NCBI GenBank assembly: GCA_015680865.1 | Contig: JADAKE010000008.1 | Coordinates: forward strand, 62,001 to 126,000 | Length of the DNA: 64,000 bases | From: Enterococcus lacertideformus | GTDB taxonomy: Bacteria > Bacillota > Bacilli > Lactobacillales > Enterococcaceae | Reading direction: 5' to 3' | Shown here: positions 32,010-42,851 of the stretch, piece after piece | Position numbering within the stretch: position 1 is the stretch's first letter | How the letters are laid out: each line of letters opens with the position of its first letter | Program-made: the position numbers and the translations under genes | The notes under the pieces: model-generated | Told to the model about the DNA's origin: nothing | The model's database searches: none | Seen by the model: only the letters and a program-made list of their open reading frames with translations

Positions 32010-32435
32010 GATGATTCCTCCCTAAGTTAAAATAAAAGCCAAATTACACTTCATATACTAGTTAGCTGAAAAGAAAAAGTCAAAAATTTGATTTGTTCGC
32101 TTGCTCTCAATAGAAAGGATCAATGAAGCAAAAGACTTTTCTCTCTCAAAAAATAGCCTTTATTTAAAACCTAACTTCTTAAAACAAAGCGACTCACCTC
32201 CATAATATAAAGGTAAACCTACCTTTATAGTGGGACAAAAGTAAAGATTCCTTTTGTTTCACGCTCTCGGATAAACGCTTCTGCCCTAGCCTCAAGGTAG
32301 GCTTGCTCAACCAAGTTCTTATACGTTTATTTCTTAAATCTAACTCTTTATGACAAACTGAAACTTCTCAGCATGATGAAACAGTAACCTGCTAGTTACC
32401 AGAAACTGATCTTTCAAATTACCTGATCTAACCTC
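32010..32435. other. Intergenic region with repeat copy 2
   Basis: About 425 bases between the glyA stop and the esterase start. It contains an AAAGGTA/TACCTTT mini-hairpin (32205-32227) and the repeat copy below; no gene seen. Confidence 0.5.
32229..32294 (-). repeat. Interspersed repeat with hairpin, copy 2
   Basis: Minus strand: TGAGGCTAGGGCAGAAGCGTTTAT (32271-32294 in part) followed by a GAGCGTG..CACTA hairpin enclosing ACAAAAG/CTTTTGT, the same order as copy 1 at 21185-21297. Similarity over the unpaired parts shows a real repeat, not just convergent terminators. Confidence 0.65.
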
Positions 32436-33680
32436 TTATTTTTTATACAAGGGATACTTCTCAGTCAATTCACGAACACTGATTTTTACTTCTTCTAGTT
32501 CAGCTTCATTACCTTTTGCTTGCAAAGCTTTCACAATGAGTTCTGCCACCTTCGTTGCATCATCTTCTTTAAAGCCTCTTGTGGTAATTGCTGGCGTCCC
32601 AATACGGATTCCACTTGTCTTAAATGGACTCAGCGTTTCAAAAGGAATAGAATTTTTATTCACAGTGATGTGTACACTGTCTAAAATACTTTCGGCTTCT
32701 TTTCCATTTAATTCCAAACCACGTACGTCAACCAAAACCAAATGATTATCGGTTGCTCCAGAAATGACTCTTGTTCCAATTGATTGATTAAAAACTTTTG
32801 TCATTGCTTTCGCATTTATAATGATCTGTTCACTGTATTTTTTAAAATCAGGTGTCAAGGCTTCTTTAAATGCAGCAGCTTTACCAGCTATCACATGTTC
32901 TAACGGCCCACCTTGAATTCCAGGAAAGACTGCACTATTGATTTTTTTTGCTAACTCTTCATCATTGGTTAAAATCATTCCACCACGAGGTCCACGTAGC
33001 GTTTTATGCGTAGTCGTCGTCGTGATGTCTGCATAAGGAATCGGACTTGGATGAAGGCCAGCTGCGACTAAACCAGCTATGTGTGCCATATCTACCATTA
33101 ATTTTGCGCCAACTTCATCGGCAATTTCTCTAAATTTATCAAACTCGATTGTTCTGCCATAGGCACTTGCTCCAGCAACAATCAGTTTGGGCTGATGTTT
33201 TCTGGCTAAAATACGTACTACATTATAATCAATGACTTCTGTTGTTGGATCAACACCATAAGCTACAAAATGATACGTTTTCCCACTAAAGTTAACTGGG
33301 GAACCATGAGTTAGATGCCCACCAGCTGAAAGGTCCATTCCTAAAATTGTATCACCATGTTCTACAAGAGCAAGATACGCTGCTGTATTGGCTTGCGATC
33401 CGGAATGCGGTTGAACATTTACAAATTTTGCACCAAACAATTCTTTGGCACGATCAATTGCTAAATTTTCAACGATGTCAACAAATTCGCAGCCACCATA
33501 ATAACGATGTCCAGGGTAGCCTTCTGCATATTTATTTGTCAAAATACTTCCTTGAGCCGCCATCACTGCTTCAGAAACAAAATTTTCAGAAGCGATAAGC
33601 TCCAGATTATTTTCTTGTCTTTCTTCCTCTTTTACGATTGCTCCCCATAAATCAGGGTCAAACGTTTTGTAGTCTACCAC
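32436..33680 (-). CDS. glyA: Serine hydroxymethyltransferase
   Basis: 414 residues from GTG 33680 ([12 protein letters not shown]); AGGAGC lies 8-13 bases before, and the longer frame upstream has no ribosome site. PLP enzyme interconverting serine and glycine with tetrahydrofolate. The PLP lysine motif [14 protein letters not shown], the N-terminal ASENFVS and the C-terminal [13 protein letters not shown] are all present. Part of the tdk-prfA-prmC-sua5-glyA series on the minus strand. Intact. Confidence 0.96.
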   Translation of the reverse strand: MVDYKTFDPDLWGAIVKEEERQENNLELIASENFVSEAVMAAQGSILTNKYAEGYPGHRYYGGCEFVDIVENLAIDRAKELFGAKFVNVQPHSGSQANTAAYLALVEHGDTILGMDLSAGGHLTHGSPVNFSGKTYHFVAYGVDPTTEVIDYNVVRILARKHQPKLIVAGASAYGRTIEFDKFREIADEVGAKLMVDMAHIAGLVAAGLHPSPIPYADITTTTTHKTLRGPRGGMILTNDEELAKKINSAVFPGIQGGPLEHVIAGKAAAFKEALTPDFKKYSEQIIINAKAMTKVFNQSIGTRVISGATDNHLVLVDVRGLELNGKEAESILDSVHITVNKNSIPFETLSPFKTSGIRIGTPAITTRGFKEDDATKVAELIVKALQAKGNEAELEEVKISVRELTEKYPLYKK

Positions 33681-33953
33681 AAACAACAGCTCCTTTTTAT
33701 TGTTTATCAAGAAATGATAATATAGTAACTTGCATCAGTTAAATACAGCTTCTTTAGTCATTTTTCATTCAAGCATTTATTTTGATGCAAAAGATCGATT
33801 TTTTACATGACACCTGTGATCGATAAAAAGTGATACTTGCTTGTCTCTTATCACTTGATAATAATCTCTCTCATCCGATACAGCATGATCTATAAGCAAA
33901 GTTTACTTTATTGCATTGTATCATAATAAAATATGGGTACAAGATGACGAGGT

Positions 33954-34979
33954 TTATTTTTCAAAATATTTTTGTCCCGCTGATTTTTTTAGACGGTTCA
34001 TATAAGCATTGCCCAGTCCCACTTCCCGAAACACTTCAACAAAAATCAAATCAAGGTCCAGCGTTTTTTCATCAAGTCCACGTAATCCAGCAAACAACCC
34101 TTTTGTTGCTGCTTCGACAGAGTCATCAAAATACATGAACACAGCTGCCACATCAAAACGAACCGCTTCTGCAATCTTAGGACCCGCAATGACCCCTACT
34201 CGCAGTTGTTTATTCTTAGCCCACTTTATAGCTGCTTCCCAATCTTGTGTGTGCACCATCATAACTTTCGTATCAGGTGAATAATGTTTATATTTCATCC
34301 CTGGAGATTTAGGCGTCTCAGAACTTCGAACTATATGCTGATCCATTGCTACATTTTCCTTTATCACAGCTTCTAGCTGTTCTTTTGTTACAGCGCCAGG
34401 ACGTAAGATCATCGGTGCTCGTTCGGAATCGCTTAGATCAAGCACGGTTGATTCTACACCAATCCGTGTGGCTCCATCATCAATGATTCCCGTAATTTTA
34501 CCTTGTAAGTCATGATACACATGTTCTGCTGTTGTAGGACTAGGTTTTCCTGATGTATTTGCGCTTGGTCCAACAATTGGTACATGTGCTATTTTTATCA
34601 CTTCGAGTGTTTTTTTGTTATCTGGCATACGAAAAGCAGCTGTGGATAACCCACCAGTCACAATAAGCGGTAAAGTATCTTTTTTTATCTCGAAAATGAG
34701 CGTAAGCGGACCCGGCCAAAAATTTTTGACAATTTTTTCTGTTAAAGGATGTAAGTTATCCACATATTTTTTGACTTGTTCAAATGACGAAACGTGCACA
34801 ATCAAAGGATTATCTTGCGGACGCCCTTTAACTGAAAATACTTCTTTGACTGCTTCAGGTAAAAGTGCATTGGCTCCTAGTCCATAGACCGTTTCTGTTG
34901 GAAAAGCAACCAAATTACCGGATTTCAATGCCTGTGCTGCTTCATTTAATTGTCCTTCATGATAGTATTTTGTTTCCAC
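33954..34979 (-). CDS. ywlC: L-threonylcarbamoyladenylate synthase (Sua5/YwlC)
   Basis: 341 residues. Makes threonylcarbamoyl-AMP for the t6A37 modification of ANN-decoding tRNAs. YrdC domain at 1-190 with PTETVYGLGANA, KGRPQDNPL and PSANTSGKPSPT; C-terminal Sua5 domain from about 230. Placed behind prmC with a 190-base gap. Intact, as expected. Confidence 0.93.
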   Translation of the reverse strand: METKYYHEGQLNEAAQALKSGNLVAFPTETVYGLGANALLPEAVKEVFSVKGRPQDNPLIVHVSSFEQVKKYVDNLHPLTEKIVKNFWPGPLTLIFEIKKDTLPLIVTGGLSTAAFRMPDNKKTLEVIKIAHVPIVGPSANTSGKPSPTTAEHVYHDLQGKITGIIDDGATRIGVESTVLDLSDSERAPMILRPGAVTKEQLEAVIKENVAMDQHIVRSSETPKSPGMKYKHYSPDTKVMMVHTQDWEAAIKWAKNKQLRVGVIAGPKIAEAVRFDVAAVFMYFDDSVEAATKGLFAGLRGLDEKTLDLDLIFVEVFREVGLGNAYMNRLKKSAGQKYFEK

Positions 34980-35170
34980 AATTTATCCACACCCCTTTTT
35001 TTCAATATAATTGAATTATCCAACTTTCCCCTCTTTTTATTAACAGTTTGTTGATAACTCCTTTGTCAATAGTGGATAAGTCTGTTGATAAGTCTAAAAA
35101 TCGTTTTTATCATTGTTAAATCAATGTTTTTTTATAATAAAAAAACATAAAATTTATTTTTCATCCACAA

Positions 35171-36010
35171 TTAATCCATTACCGTTATCATACGTTCATT
35201 TCCGAATAAATCCTTTTTCACCATTACTTTTTTAGTCGGAAAAGCTTCTTGAAAAATCTGTTTAACGACTATTCCTTGATGATAACCGATCTCTAAAAAG
35301 ATTTTACCAGAAGGCTTCAAAACTTCTTTGGATTCCTTTGCTATTTTTTTATAGATAGCTAATCCTTCATCTTCAGCAAACAGCGCTATTTTAGGTTCAA
35401 ATATGCGGACACTTTCATCCATTAATACCCATTCATCTACACTAATATAAGGTGGATTTGAAATGATCACATCGAAATATTGATCCATCACCGGCTCTAA
35501 TGTATCGCCATGATAAAAATGAATAGGCACTTGTTCTTTCATCGCGTTTTCTTTTGCCACAGACAACGCTTGGAAGGATAGATCGATAGCCGACATCCAC
35601 CAATGTGCTCTTTCTGCTTTTAAGCTGATAGCGATAGCCCCTGTACCAGTTCCAATATCTACTACATTCAATTCTTTATCTGATGTTTCATTTAAACATA
35701 ACTCCACTAATTCTTCTGTTTCTGGTCTTGGGATCAATGTATCTTCAGTAACTTTTAGTCGATGCCCATAAAAATCGGCGTACCCTAACAAGTATTGTGG
35801 TGGATGATTCTTTAAAAGTAAGTCCATATCATGTTCAATGATGTTTTCGTCTTCACTGGTGATCAACTCGTTCATATGCAACAACCAATCAATTTTTTTC
35901 CAACCTTTACGTTCCAGAAAAAGAAATTGGATACTGTACCCTTCTTTTTTCTGTGCTTCTAAAAAAGAAGAAGCCCGTGATAGGACTTCTAGGTAGGTTT
36001 TCTTACCCAT
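35171..36010 (-). CDS. prmC: Release-factor glutamine methyltransferase PrmC/HemK
   Basis: 279 residues. N5-methylates the Gln of the GGQ motif of release factors. SAM-binding DIGTGTGAI (118-126) and catalytic NPPY at 185-188. Its start overlaps the prfA end by eight bases, and prfA encodes the substrate protein. Intact. Confidence 0.95.
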   Translation of the reverse strand: MGKKTYLEVLSRASSFLEAQKKEGYSIQFLFLERKGWKKIDWLLHMNELITSEDENIIEHDMDLLLKNHPPQYLLGYADFYGHRLKVTEDTLIPRPETEELVELCLNETSDKELNVVDIGTGTGAIAISLKAERAHWWMSAIDLSFQALSVAKENAMKEQVPIHFYHGDTLEPVMDQYFDVIISNPPYISVDEWVLMDESVRIFEPKIALFAEDEGLAIYKKIAKESKEVLKPSGKIFLEIGYHQGIVVKQIFQEAFPTKKVMVKKDLFGNERMITVMD

Positions 36011-37076
36011 TTTGCATTGCTTCCAATTTTGTTGTTTGATCGTACATAATCAATGCATCAACGATTTCATCTAGTTTACCAGCAAGAATTTGATCTAATT
36101 TTTGTATCGTTAAACCAATACGATGATATGTCACACGATTTTGAGGGAAATTATACGTACGAATACGCTCAGAACGATCCCCAGTTCCTACTGCAGATTT
36201 ACGATTTGCATCGTATTCACTTTGGGCTTCTTGTTGGATTTTATCATAGACACGAGCACGTAAAATCTTCATGGCTTTCTCACGGTTTTTCAATTGTGAA
36301 CGTTCATCTTGCATCGCCACAACGATCCCTGTAGGTAAATGGGTCAACCTTACAGCAGATGCTGTTTTATTGACGTGCTGTCCGCCAGCTCCCGAGGCAT
36401 GATAAATATCGGTACGAATATCTTTGTCTTCGATTTCGATTTCGACTTCTTCTGCTTCTGGCATTACGACAACTGTTGCTGTAGATGTGTGGATACGTCC
36501 TTGTGATTCAGTAGATGGTACACGTTGCACACGATGGGCGCCACTTTCATATTTTAATTTTGAGTAGACATTGTCACCTGTGATCATCATAATGACTTCT
36601 TTATAGCCACCAATGCCAGTAATACTTGCTTCCATCACTTCCGTTTTCCAACCTTGTGATTCTGCATATTTTTGGTACATATTGAATAAGTCGCCAGCAA
36701 ATAATGCTGCTTCATCACCGCCAGCTGCTCCACGTATTTCCATGATGATATTTTTATCATCATTTGGATCTTTTGGCAGAAGTAGGATTTTGATTTTCTC
36801 TTCTAATACTTCTTTTTCTTTTTTCAAATCAGACAATTCTTCTTTTGCCATTTCAGTCATTTCATCATCTAATTTTTCACCAAGTAATTCTTCTGTATCC
36901 TTGATGCCTTGCACTACTTCTTTATAACGACGGTAGACTTCTACCGTTTCACGTGTATTTGCTTCTTCTTTCGATAATTGCATAAAACGTTTGGTGTCTG
37001 AGATGACTTCTGGATCGCTTAACAGCTCACCAAGTTCTTCATAACGGTCTTCAATTGCTTGTAATTGATCGTACAT
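36003..37076 (-). CDS. prfA: Peptide chain release factor 1
   Basis: 357 residues. Recognises UAA/UAG; the PST element (187-189) is the class-1 RF1 tripeptide and GGQ (231-233) the peptidyl-hydrolysis loop. Two bases downstream of tdk. Intact. Retention of RF1 means TAG remains a stop codon in this organism, so the TAG-interrupted genes are not readthrough cases by default. Confidence 0.96.
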   Translation of the reverse strand: MYDQLQAIEDRYEELGELLSDPEVISDTKRFMQLSKEEANTRETVEVYRRYKEVVQGIKDTEELLGEKLDDEMTEMAKEELSDLKKEKEVLEEKIKILLLPKDPNDDKNIIMEIRGAAGGDEAALFAGDLFNMYQKYAESQGWKTEVMEASITGIGGYKEVIMMITGDNVYSKLKYESGAHRVQRVPSTESQGRIHTSTATVVVMPEAEEVEIEIEDKDIRTDIYHASGAGGQHVNKTASAVRLTHLPTGIVVAMQDERSQLKNREKAMKILRARVYDKIQQEAQSEYDANRKSAVGTGDRSERIRTYNFPQNRVTYHRIGLTIQKLDQILAGKLDEIVDALIMYDQTTKLEAMQNG

Positions 37077-37078
37077 GC

Positions 37079-37663
37079 TTACTCTCCTTCTTTAATTATC
37101 GATGGTTTAAAATAATGTTTGCGACAAACAGGATAATAGGCTTCATTTCCACCAATTTGTACTTGATCACCTTCATAGACTGGTTTTCCATCGATATAGT
37201 GTAAATTCATGATTGCTTTTTTATGACAGAACCAACAAATCGTTTTCATCTCTTCGATCTTGTCTGCATAAAGCAATAGGTATTTTGATCCTTCGAACAA
37301 TTCATTTCTAAAATCATTCTTTAGACCAAACGCCATTACTGGAATGTTTAATTCATCAACAATCTTTGTAAACGCAATTACATGCTTTTTCTTTAAGAAT
37401 TGCGCCTCATCAATCAATATACAATATGGCTTATGTTTCATTTTCAAAATGACTTCATACACATCAGTTTCTTCAAAAATCGGTGTAGCTTCTCGCTTTA
37501 AGCCAATTCGACTTGAAACAACCCCCACACCATCTCTTGTATCTATTCCACTTGTCATTAAAACAACTGGTTTATTCTGTTCTTCATAATTGTGCGCTAC
37601 TTTTAAAATTTCGATTGTTTTACCACTATTCATTGCGCCATACTTAAAAAATAATTGTGCCAT
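37079..37663 (-). CDS. tdk: Thymidine kinase
   Basis: 194 residues from ATG 37663 ([24 protein letters not shown] upstream). P-loop GAMNSGKT at 9-16, DEAQF-like LIDEAQFL, and the zinc site CWFCHKK / CRKH. Salvages thymidine to dTMP. First gene of the tdk-prfA-prmC-sua5-glyA run, as in Enterococcus. Intact. Confidence 0.95.
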   Translation of the reverse strand: MAQLFFKYGAMNSGKTIEILKVAHNYEEQNKPVVLMTSGIDTRDGVGVVSSRIGLKREATPIFEETDVYEVILKMKHKPYCILIDEAQFLKKKHVIAFTKIVDELNIPVMAFGLKNDFRNELFEGSKYLLLYADKIEEMKTICWFCHKKAIMNLHYIDGKPVYEGDQVQIGGNEAYYPVCRKHYFKPSIIKEGE

Positions 37664-38821
37664 AGCTTTTTTCACCTTCCAGTTTGCTCCTATGGTATTA
37701 TACTTGATTTTCAGCATTTTTTACAGTGAGAATTTTCACTTGAGTAAAATCATATTTTTGACTAAATATTTTTAAATAATTATTGCTTTTAGATTCTTCT
37801 GAAACGATGTGAGAAATTGCAAAACGAAAAATAAAAAAGTTAGATCTATCAACTATTACTTTTATGAACTTAGATACAACGGATCATAAACTCAGATATT
37901 CTTTCGGTCTCACTTGTTCTTTTGTATATTCCTGATACACTATTCAGTTTAGAAAAGCTATAGCAGATACTAACACCACCTAGCTAATTTTTTCATTGAT
38001 TTTGCCAAAAAATATTGATTACCTTAAACCTCATAATAGATTTGACAGGCATAAATTCAAACACCAACTCAAACAGATCAAGTTTCCATTGATAAAAATT
38101 TATACTTTTTGTTATAAAAAAAATTATTTGTGAACCCAAGTGCTTCGATAGTTTTAACTATTATTGAAAAAGAAGTATAAATTCAAAAGAGAAGACGAGC
38201 ATCATCGCTCTTATTTCTTGATTCGTTTTCAAAAGGTATATGTACTTACTCTTCTATTTTGTGCATATATAGATACACCAAACTATGTTATTTATCGTAC
38301 AAAATAAGCAAAACACTAAAAATTTGTTCTTTATCTATAACCAATAATTAGCATATATTCTCTAAATTGTTTTTTTAATGATCGGCCTTTTTTCACATAG
38401 CAATAAGGATAAAGCCAATACTGATGAGTTCGGCACAGGTGTGATTTTCCTTCTTTCTTTTGATTTAAAATATTCCTAACTTTTATATTTTATGCTGTTT
38501 AGTTAATTTACAAAAGGTTACGTAGCTAGAAATCAGCGCTAAACTTCATATAAATGAAGTTTAGCGCTGATTAATAACAAAAATTATACTATAATCATAT
38601 ATTATCGAAAAAATAACACTCTATTATCTTATTTAATATGTTCTATTAATTTGGTTATATATATTTTTTTATATAACATTTCACCTTTTTTGATTATAGA
38701 TTTATAATTTATTTAACATATTAAACCAATACAACTACAACCATTTTTTAGTATATTCATCTATTCGATTAGCAGTAGCGTGGATTATCTTTATCAGACA
38801 ATTATTATGGAGGAAAACATT
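37664..38821. other. 1.1-kb gene-poor region
   Basis: No recognisable coding sequence on either strand. A/T-rich with short open frames only. The only structured feature is the hairpin at 38531-38572. The promoter of tdk should lie near 37680-37760 and that of the protease near 38640-38800, but I cannot fix them. Likely the graveyard of deleted genes. Confidence 0.5.
38531..38572. repeat. Perfect 19-bp hairpin without T tail
   Basis: Bases 38531-38549 (AATCAGCGCTAAACTTCAT) and 38554-38572 are exact reverse complements, loop of four. No T run on either side, 250 bases upstream of the protease gene. Confidence 0.88.
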
Positions 38822-39579
38822 ATGAAAAAAAATTAACATTATTAAGTTTATTAGTCGGAACTACCTTTAATATCTTTATGGAAACAAAGAATGTCGAAGC
38901 TGCTCCAATGAAAAATCTATCAGAACTACAAATCCGCTCGATCATAGGTACAGATGAGCGTATAATAGTGATGAATACAAAAGAAGCTCCCTACAATAGC
39001 ATAACATTTATCGCTGTAGACGGTGCTGTGGGTAGTGGTGCTGTAATTGGAAAAAATACCGTTTTAACTGCTGCTCATGTTGTAAAAAACATTCGCAACA
39101 ATCCAACTAAAGACAGTATTTATGTGGTCCCTGGAAGAGATGGCTCAAGTGTACCGTATAGCAAGTTTAAAATAAAAGCTGTCCATATTCCGCAAAGCTA
39201 TATTGAAAAACCAAGTGTAGATACAGATATAGCAGTAATCACCGTTGACACATTAGATGGTAAGAGCATAGGGGACATTGTACCTATCTTACCTTATAAG
39301 CTGACCAATACCGTCGAAGTTGGAACAGATTTAGTCACTGCCGGTTATCCGGGTGATAAACCTTGGGGAACAATGTGGACAAGTAAAGGAAATTCCTTAG
39401 ACCAAACTAAAACACGTATATACTATAATATGGATACTGCTGGCGGACAATCCGGTTCACCGATCTATAATTTAAATAATGAAATTATTGCCGTTCACAC
39501 AACAGGAGCAGGAAACAAAAATTTTGGTACAAAATTAAACGATGAGTACTATCAATTTGTATCAGAAAATATTTCATAA
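38822..39579 (+). pseudogene. V8/SprE-like secreted serine protease, frameshift in the signal peptide
   Basis: GGAGGAAAACATT precedes ATG 38822. The codons ATG AAA AAA then run through an A8 tract into TAA; adding one A restores MKKKLTLLSLLVGTTFNIF, a normal signal peptide, in frame with the rest (252 residues). The mature part has the chymotrypsin-like triad: His86 (LTAAHVV), Asp136 (DTDIAVI) and Ser211 (GGQSGSPIY). It resembles glutamyl endopeptidases such as V8 and enterococcal SprE. The internal ATG at 38878 would make a protein without export signal. Poly-A slippage could restore expression. Confidence 0.85.
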
Positions 39580-39654
39580 CGTATAAAATTAAGTTTGCTG
39601 TTAACAAAAAATGAGCTGTCACATTTAAAGTGTCTACTATACATAATAGATAAA

Positions 39655-39702
39655 AAAGAATAGCAGGAGCATTCTTCTTGAACACTTCTGCTATCTTTTT
39701 TT
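39655..39702. terminator. Bidirectional terminator between protease and lepB
   Basis: ATAGCAGGAG (39660-39669) and CTTCTGCTAT pair around a 15-base loop with minor mismatch; T7 follows on the plus strand and a TTCTTTTTTA stretch on the minus strand. Confidence 0.75.
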
Positions 39703-39737
39703 AAAGCTGAATCTCAGCTCATCTTTTATTTATAAAA

Positions 39738-40307
39738 TCAGATGATCGTGATTTCATTTAATGGCCAATAACGGAAAACGACCTTCCCTTTAATCATGTC
39801 TTTATCGACTAACCCAAATATTCGACTATCTTTTGAGATTAAGCGATTGTCCCCAAGTACTAAATACTTGTCTTTTGGAACAACATACTCAAAATCACTC
39901 GTAAACTTTTGTGAGTTTTCTGCTTGTGCCTGAAAGGCCTCATTATAAGAATACTCATTATTTAGTTTATCCTTTGCAAATTCTTTTTTGAATTCATCTA
40001 AATAAGGTTCATTATACTTTTTACCATTGATCGTTAGCTGATCATTTTCCATTTTCACAGTATCACCGGGCATCCCAATGATCCGTTTTACGATCATCCG
40101 TTCCTCATCCCCAGGTTCTTTTGTCGTGATAATATCAAAGCGTTCGTATTTTGAAATTTTTGATGAAATCAATCGTTGTCCATCGTTCAATGTCGGATCC
40201 ATTGAGTGCCCATTTACAGTAACTGGTGTAAATACGTAAACGCGCGCTAGCAAAATGGCGACGAATACTACAATCAAAACACCCCAGTTTTTTAAAAATT
40301 CTTTCAC
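39738..40307 (-). CDS. lepB: Signal peptidase I
   Basis: 189 residues, GTG start 40307 with GGGAGG upstream. Membrane-anchored serine-lysine protease that cleaves signal peptides. One N-terminal transmembrane helix (about 8-26), Ser35 in NGHSMDPTL and Lys74 in RMIVKRIIG, then the box E segment LGDNRLISKDSR. Gram-positive type and size. Intact. It may process the secreted protease and the secreted Ser/Thr-rich protein, as other secreted proteins. Confidence 0.92.
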   Translation of the reverse strand: MKEFLKNWGVLIVVFVAILLARVYVFTPVTVNGHSMDPTLNDGQRLISSKISKYERFDIITTKEPGDEERMIVKRIIGMPGDTVKMENDQLTINGKKYNEPYLDEFKKEFAKDKLNNEYSYNEAFQAQAENSQKFTSDFEYVVPKDKYLVLGDNRLISKDSRIFGLVDKDMIKGKVVFRYWPLNEITII

Positions 40308-40514
40308 AACCTACCTCCCGCATTCTTTTTTCTTATTCTTCTATTTAATTTTTATTGTTCTTTCTCATTTTACCTTTTTTAGAAACTAAAAGAAAGAATA
40401 AGTGTGTTTCTTTAACAACGATCTTATTTCTTTTCACTTAAGGTAACAACCAAGAGACAGTTGCTTATTTGTATTTTTTTACTTTTTCATTTTTGCTTTA
40501 CAATAGCTAAATAT

Positions 40515-41300
40515 TCATTCTCTTCTTGCATGTTTTCTACGCTGGCTACGACTGTAAACCGTGGATTCGTCTTTCATTTGTGGTTGTGCTTTTTTAACAA
40601 TCAGCTTCAAACGGTAAGGTTCGTGATATCTTAAACCATCTTTGACAAAATCTCCACCAATAATAAATAATCCCACTGGTACGATCGTGTCATTTGGCGA
40701 ATCCACCGCAATCTTTCCGATAGGTGTTAAATCACCATAATTTTTTCCGATACTCAATGTATATTCTTTTTCTGAACTTCTTTTAACATAATAATAAGGA
40801 TAGAGCGTATGACGATCGATCAAGTACCCGTCCATTCTTCCCAGATCGTTTACCTTTATTTCTCCACTTTCAATAAAATAGCGAACGTTTTCAGCTAATT
40901 TCAATTGGTAATCTTCAACATAAGACACATTGATTTCTTTTGTATTCACTGTATCGATTGTTAGATTAGACATTTGATTGCTCTCTTCTGCTTGAATATT
41001 AAATGCTTCATCTGGCAAATATTTAACAAATAATTGGGTAACATCTGCTTTTGTATTTTTGTCAAAGAAATAATAGAACACATTTAAAATGGTAAAATAT
41101 ACCAATACTAAAAAGACGATACCATATAAGAAAAACTGCAAATAATTTTGATTTTGCCAAAGCCCATAGATAATCCGTAACAAATAAAACGTTGGGATTA
41201 CACTTAATATCGTATATCCCCGATTTAAATATTTAGGACTAATATCTAAATAGCATAAAAACTTATGCACACTATTAATAATATCTAATAAAAATGTCAT
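40515..41300 (-). CDS. Membrane protein of unknown function
   Basis: 261 residues. Three N-terminal hydrophobic segments (about 5-20, 33-50, 55-78) are followed by a 180-residue soluble, beta-rich part (SGEIKVNDLGRMDGYLIDRHTL, NYGDLTPIGKIAVDSPNDTIVPVGLFIIGG) and a basic tail QRRKHARRE. Its ATG overlaps the stop of the upstream secreted protein gene by four bases, so they are co-translated. I do not recognise a named family with certainty. Intact. Confidence 0.75.
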   Translation of the reverse strand: MTFLLDIINSVHKFLCYLDISPKYLNRGYTILSVIPTFYLLRIIYGLWQNQNYLQFFLYGIVFLVLVYFTILNVFYYFFDKNTKADVTQLFVKYLPDEAFNIQAEESNQMSNLTIDTVNTKEINVSYVEDYQLKLAENVRYFIESGEIKVNDLGRMDGYLIDRHTLYPYYYVKRSSEKEYTLSIGKNYGDLTPIGKIAVDSPNDTIVPVGLFIIGGDFVKDGLRYHEPYRLKLIVKKAQPQMKDESTVYSRSQRRKHARRE

Positions 41301-41806
41301 TGCGCGTCACCTGCTTGCTGGTTATACATTTGTGTTCCGGCTGGATTTTGAGTTGGCGAGACATTTTTAGCTGCCGCATCACTCATTCCCTGGCCTTCCG
41401 AACTTGGAGTGGTACTACTTGGTGTCGTTGAACTACTTGTACTTGGTACTGTACTACTTTCACCATTTATTACGTTTGTATCGGCAGTTTCTGTGCTGCT
41501 ACTTCCAAGACTGCCACTATTTTTTTGTACACTGCCTGATTGATCGTTAGCATGCGTATTTTCATCTGTAGAACGAGTATTTTCTTCCCATGTACTTGTC
41601 GAAGTACTTGAATGTTCCACATTTTCAGAAGTTTCATTTGAACTTATTTCCGTTGTTGATGAAGGTGTTGTTTCTTCTACAGTGCTTGAACTAGAACTAG
41701 GTGTACGGTAACTTGAACTGTTGACAACACCTGTCGCAGTAGCAACAATTGTTGAAATAGTTAAAACCGCTATGGGCTTCAAAATAGGTGCTACTTTTCG
41801 CATCAT
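41297..41806 (-). CDS. Secreted Ser/Thr-rich low-complexity protein
   Basis: 169 residues. Signal peptide region MMRKVAPILKPIAVLTISTIVATATG, then a long linker of Ser, Thr, Glu, Asn and Pro (runs such as PSSSSSTVEETTPSSTTE and PSTSSSTTPSSTTPSSE), and a C-terminus with NPAGTQMYNQQ. No LPXTG. It may be an exported, possibly glycosylated wall-spanning protein working with the coupled membrane protein downstream. Function unknown. Intact. Confidence 0.7.
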   Translation of the reverse strand: MMRKVAPILKPIAVLTISTIVATATGVVNSSSYRTPSSSSSTVEETTPSSTTEISSNETSENVEHSSTSTSTWEENTRSTDENTHANDQSGSVQKNSGSLGSSSTETADTNVINGESSTVPSTSSSTTPSSTTPSSEGQGMSDAAAKNVSPTQNPAGTQMYNQQAGDAQ

Positions 41807-41977
41807 ATCTCTTCCTTTATTGTTTATTTTTTATCCAATGTCTTCTCATGCGTATTTTCTATAGTAAAAAGGACATTTCAATGTACCATTCAAAAATATT
41901 TATTTGCATACTTATATTATACTTAACATAAATTTCTTATTTTTTTCTTATATTTTTTTGAAAATTTTATAATGGAT

Positions 41978-42698
41978 CTAATTAATTAGAATCGTTGAGT
42001 ATTCTAAATAAGTTTTTACTTCTTGATTTATCTTTTTTAGGTCACAGCTTTGCTGTTTAGCGGCAAACACACAACCACAGTAACACTGATGGAAAATATC
42101 ACATTCTTTGCACATTTGGATTGACCGCTCATAGCCTTTGTTTTTGCTGGGAAGATAATAGGCACCGTAAATTTTTTGGATATCCATCCCTATTTGGTGA
42201 TCAATGTTGTATTTTTCTTAGGTTAGATCGTCAACACACTGCCAAAATAATAATAACCTAAAATTTGTGATTTTTGTGCGACCAAATCTAAGCGTATATT
42301 AAAACAGGCATTCCATCTTGCACCGCCTTCTTTTTTATTAGAAAGTTTTTGATCCATCACCGTTTTGTTAAACTCACTAGGACGATAGTCGTCGACGATC
42401 AACCAAACACCATGGCCTGTCTGTTCATTGAATTGATCAACAAAACGCTTTTGTTCATGTCATCTTCTCAAATATTCTTTTTTAGGATAAATGTTTGAAT
42501 TTGAAAAAAGTAAAATGATTTCAGCATACTGGCACATAAATTCTAATTTGTGTGTACTGCCAGAGGCGTACAAGTGTGGATCAATATCTTTGATCTTACT
42601 TCTTCTTGTTGCCATTTTCGAATCATTTTTTGCAGTACCCTATCGTCATTTATTTTCTGATTTTTCATTTCTTTTACAATAAACTTTGCATCAATCAT
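41978..42698 (-). pseudogene. Decayed radical-SAM/SPASM-type peptide maturase (C-terminal part)
   Basis: From ATG 42698 (GAGGTC upstream) the sense can be followed through several frames: KNQKINDDRVLQKM, then DPHLYASGSTHKLEFMCQYAEIILL, a TGA, HEQKRFVDQFNEQTGHGVWLIVDD, WNACFNIRLDLVAQKSQI, YYYFGSV, another frame change, and MCKECDIFHQCYCGC to the stop at 41978. The Cys-rich end and the YYYFG strand fit the SPASM auxiliary cluster domain of peptide-modifying radical SAM enzymes. The N-terminal CxxxCxxC site is not seen. At least two indels and a stop. Assignment is moderate. Confidence 0.5.
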
Positions 42699-42790
42699 TT
42701 TTTAGACCTCACTATCTTTCAATTCTTTCATAATTATATGCTATTTAATACCAAATCGAAACAAAACGTACATTTTGTTTAAGAATTTCT

Positions 42791-42819
42791 TTGAGTATTA
42801 TTTCTAACCTCGGTATACT
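42791..42819 (+). promoter_or_regulatory. Promoter of the KtrB-like gene
   Basis: TTGAGT (42791-42796) and TATACT (42814-42819), spacer 17, about 30 bases upstream of the gene. Confidence 0.75.
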
Positions 42820-42851
42820 AGAAGAAACTACTTATAAAGGAGGATCGTTTC

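Noticed and set aside
32436..33710. Longer glyA start upstream of GTG 33680
   Set aside because: Upstream codons include the ribosome binding site itself.
42491..42682. Plus-strand frame within the SPASM pseudogene
   Set aside because: Antisense to the better supported decayed minus-strand gene.
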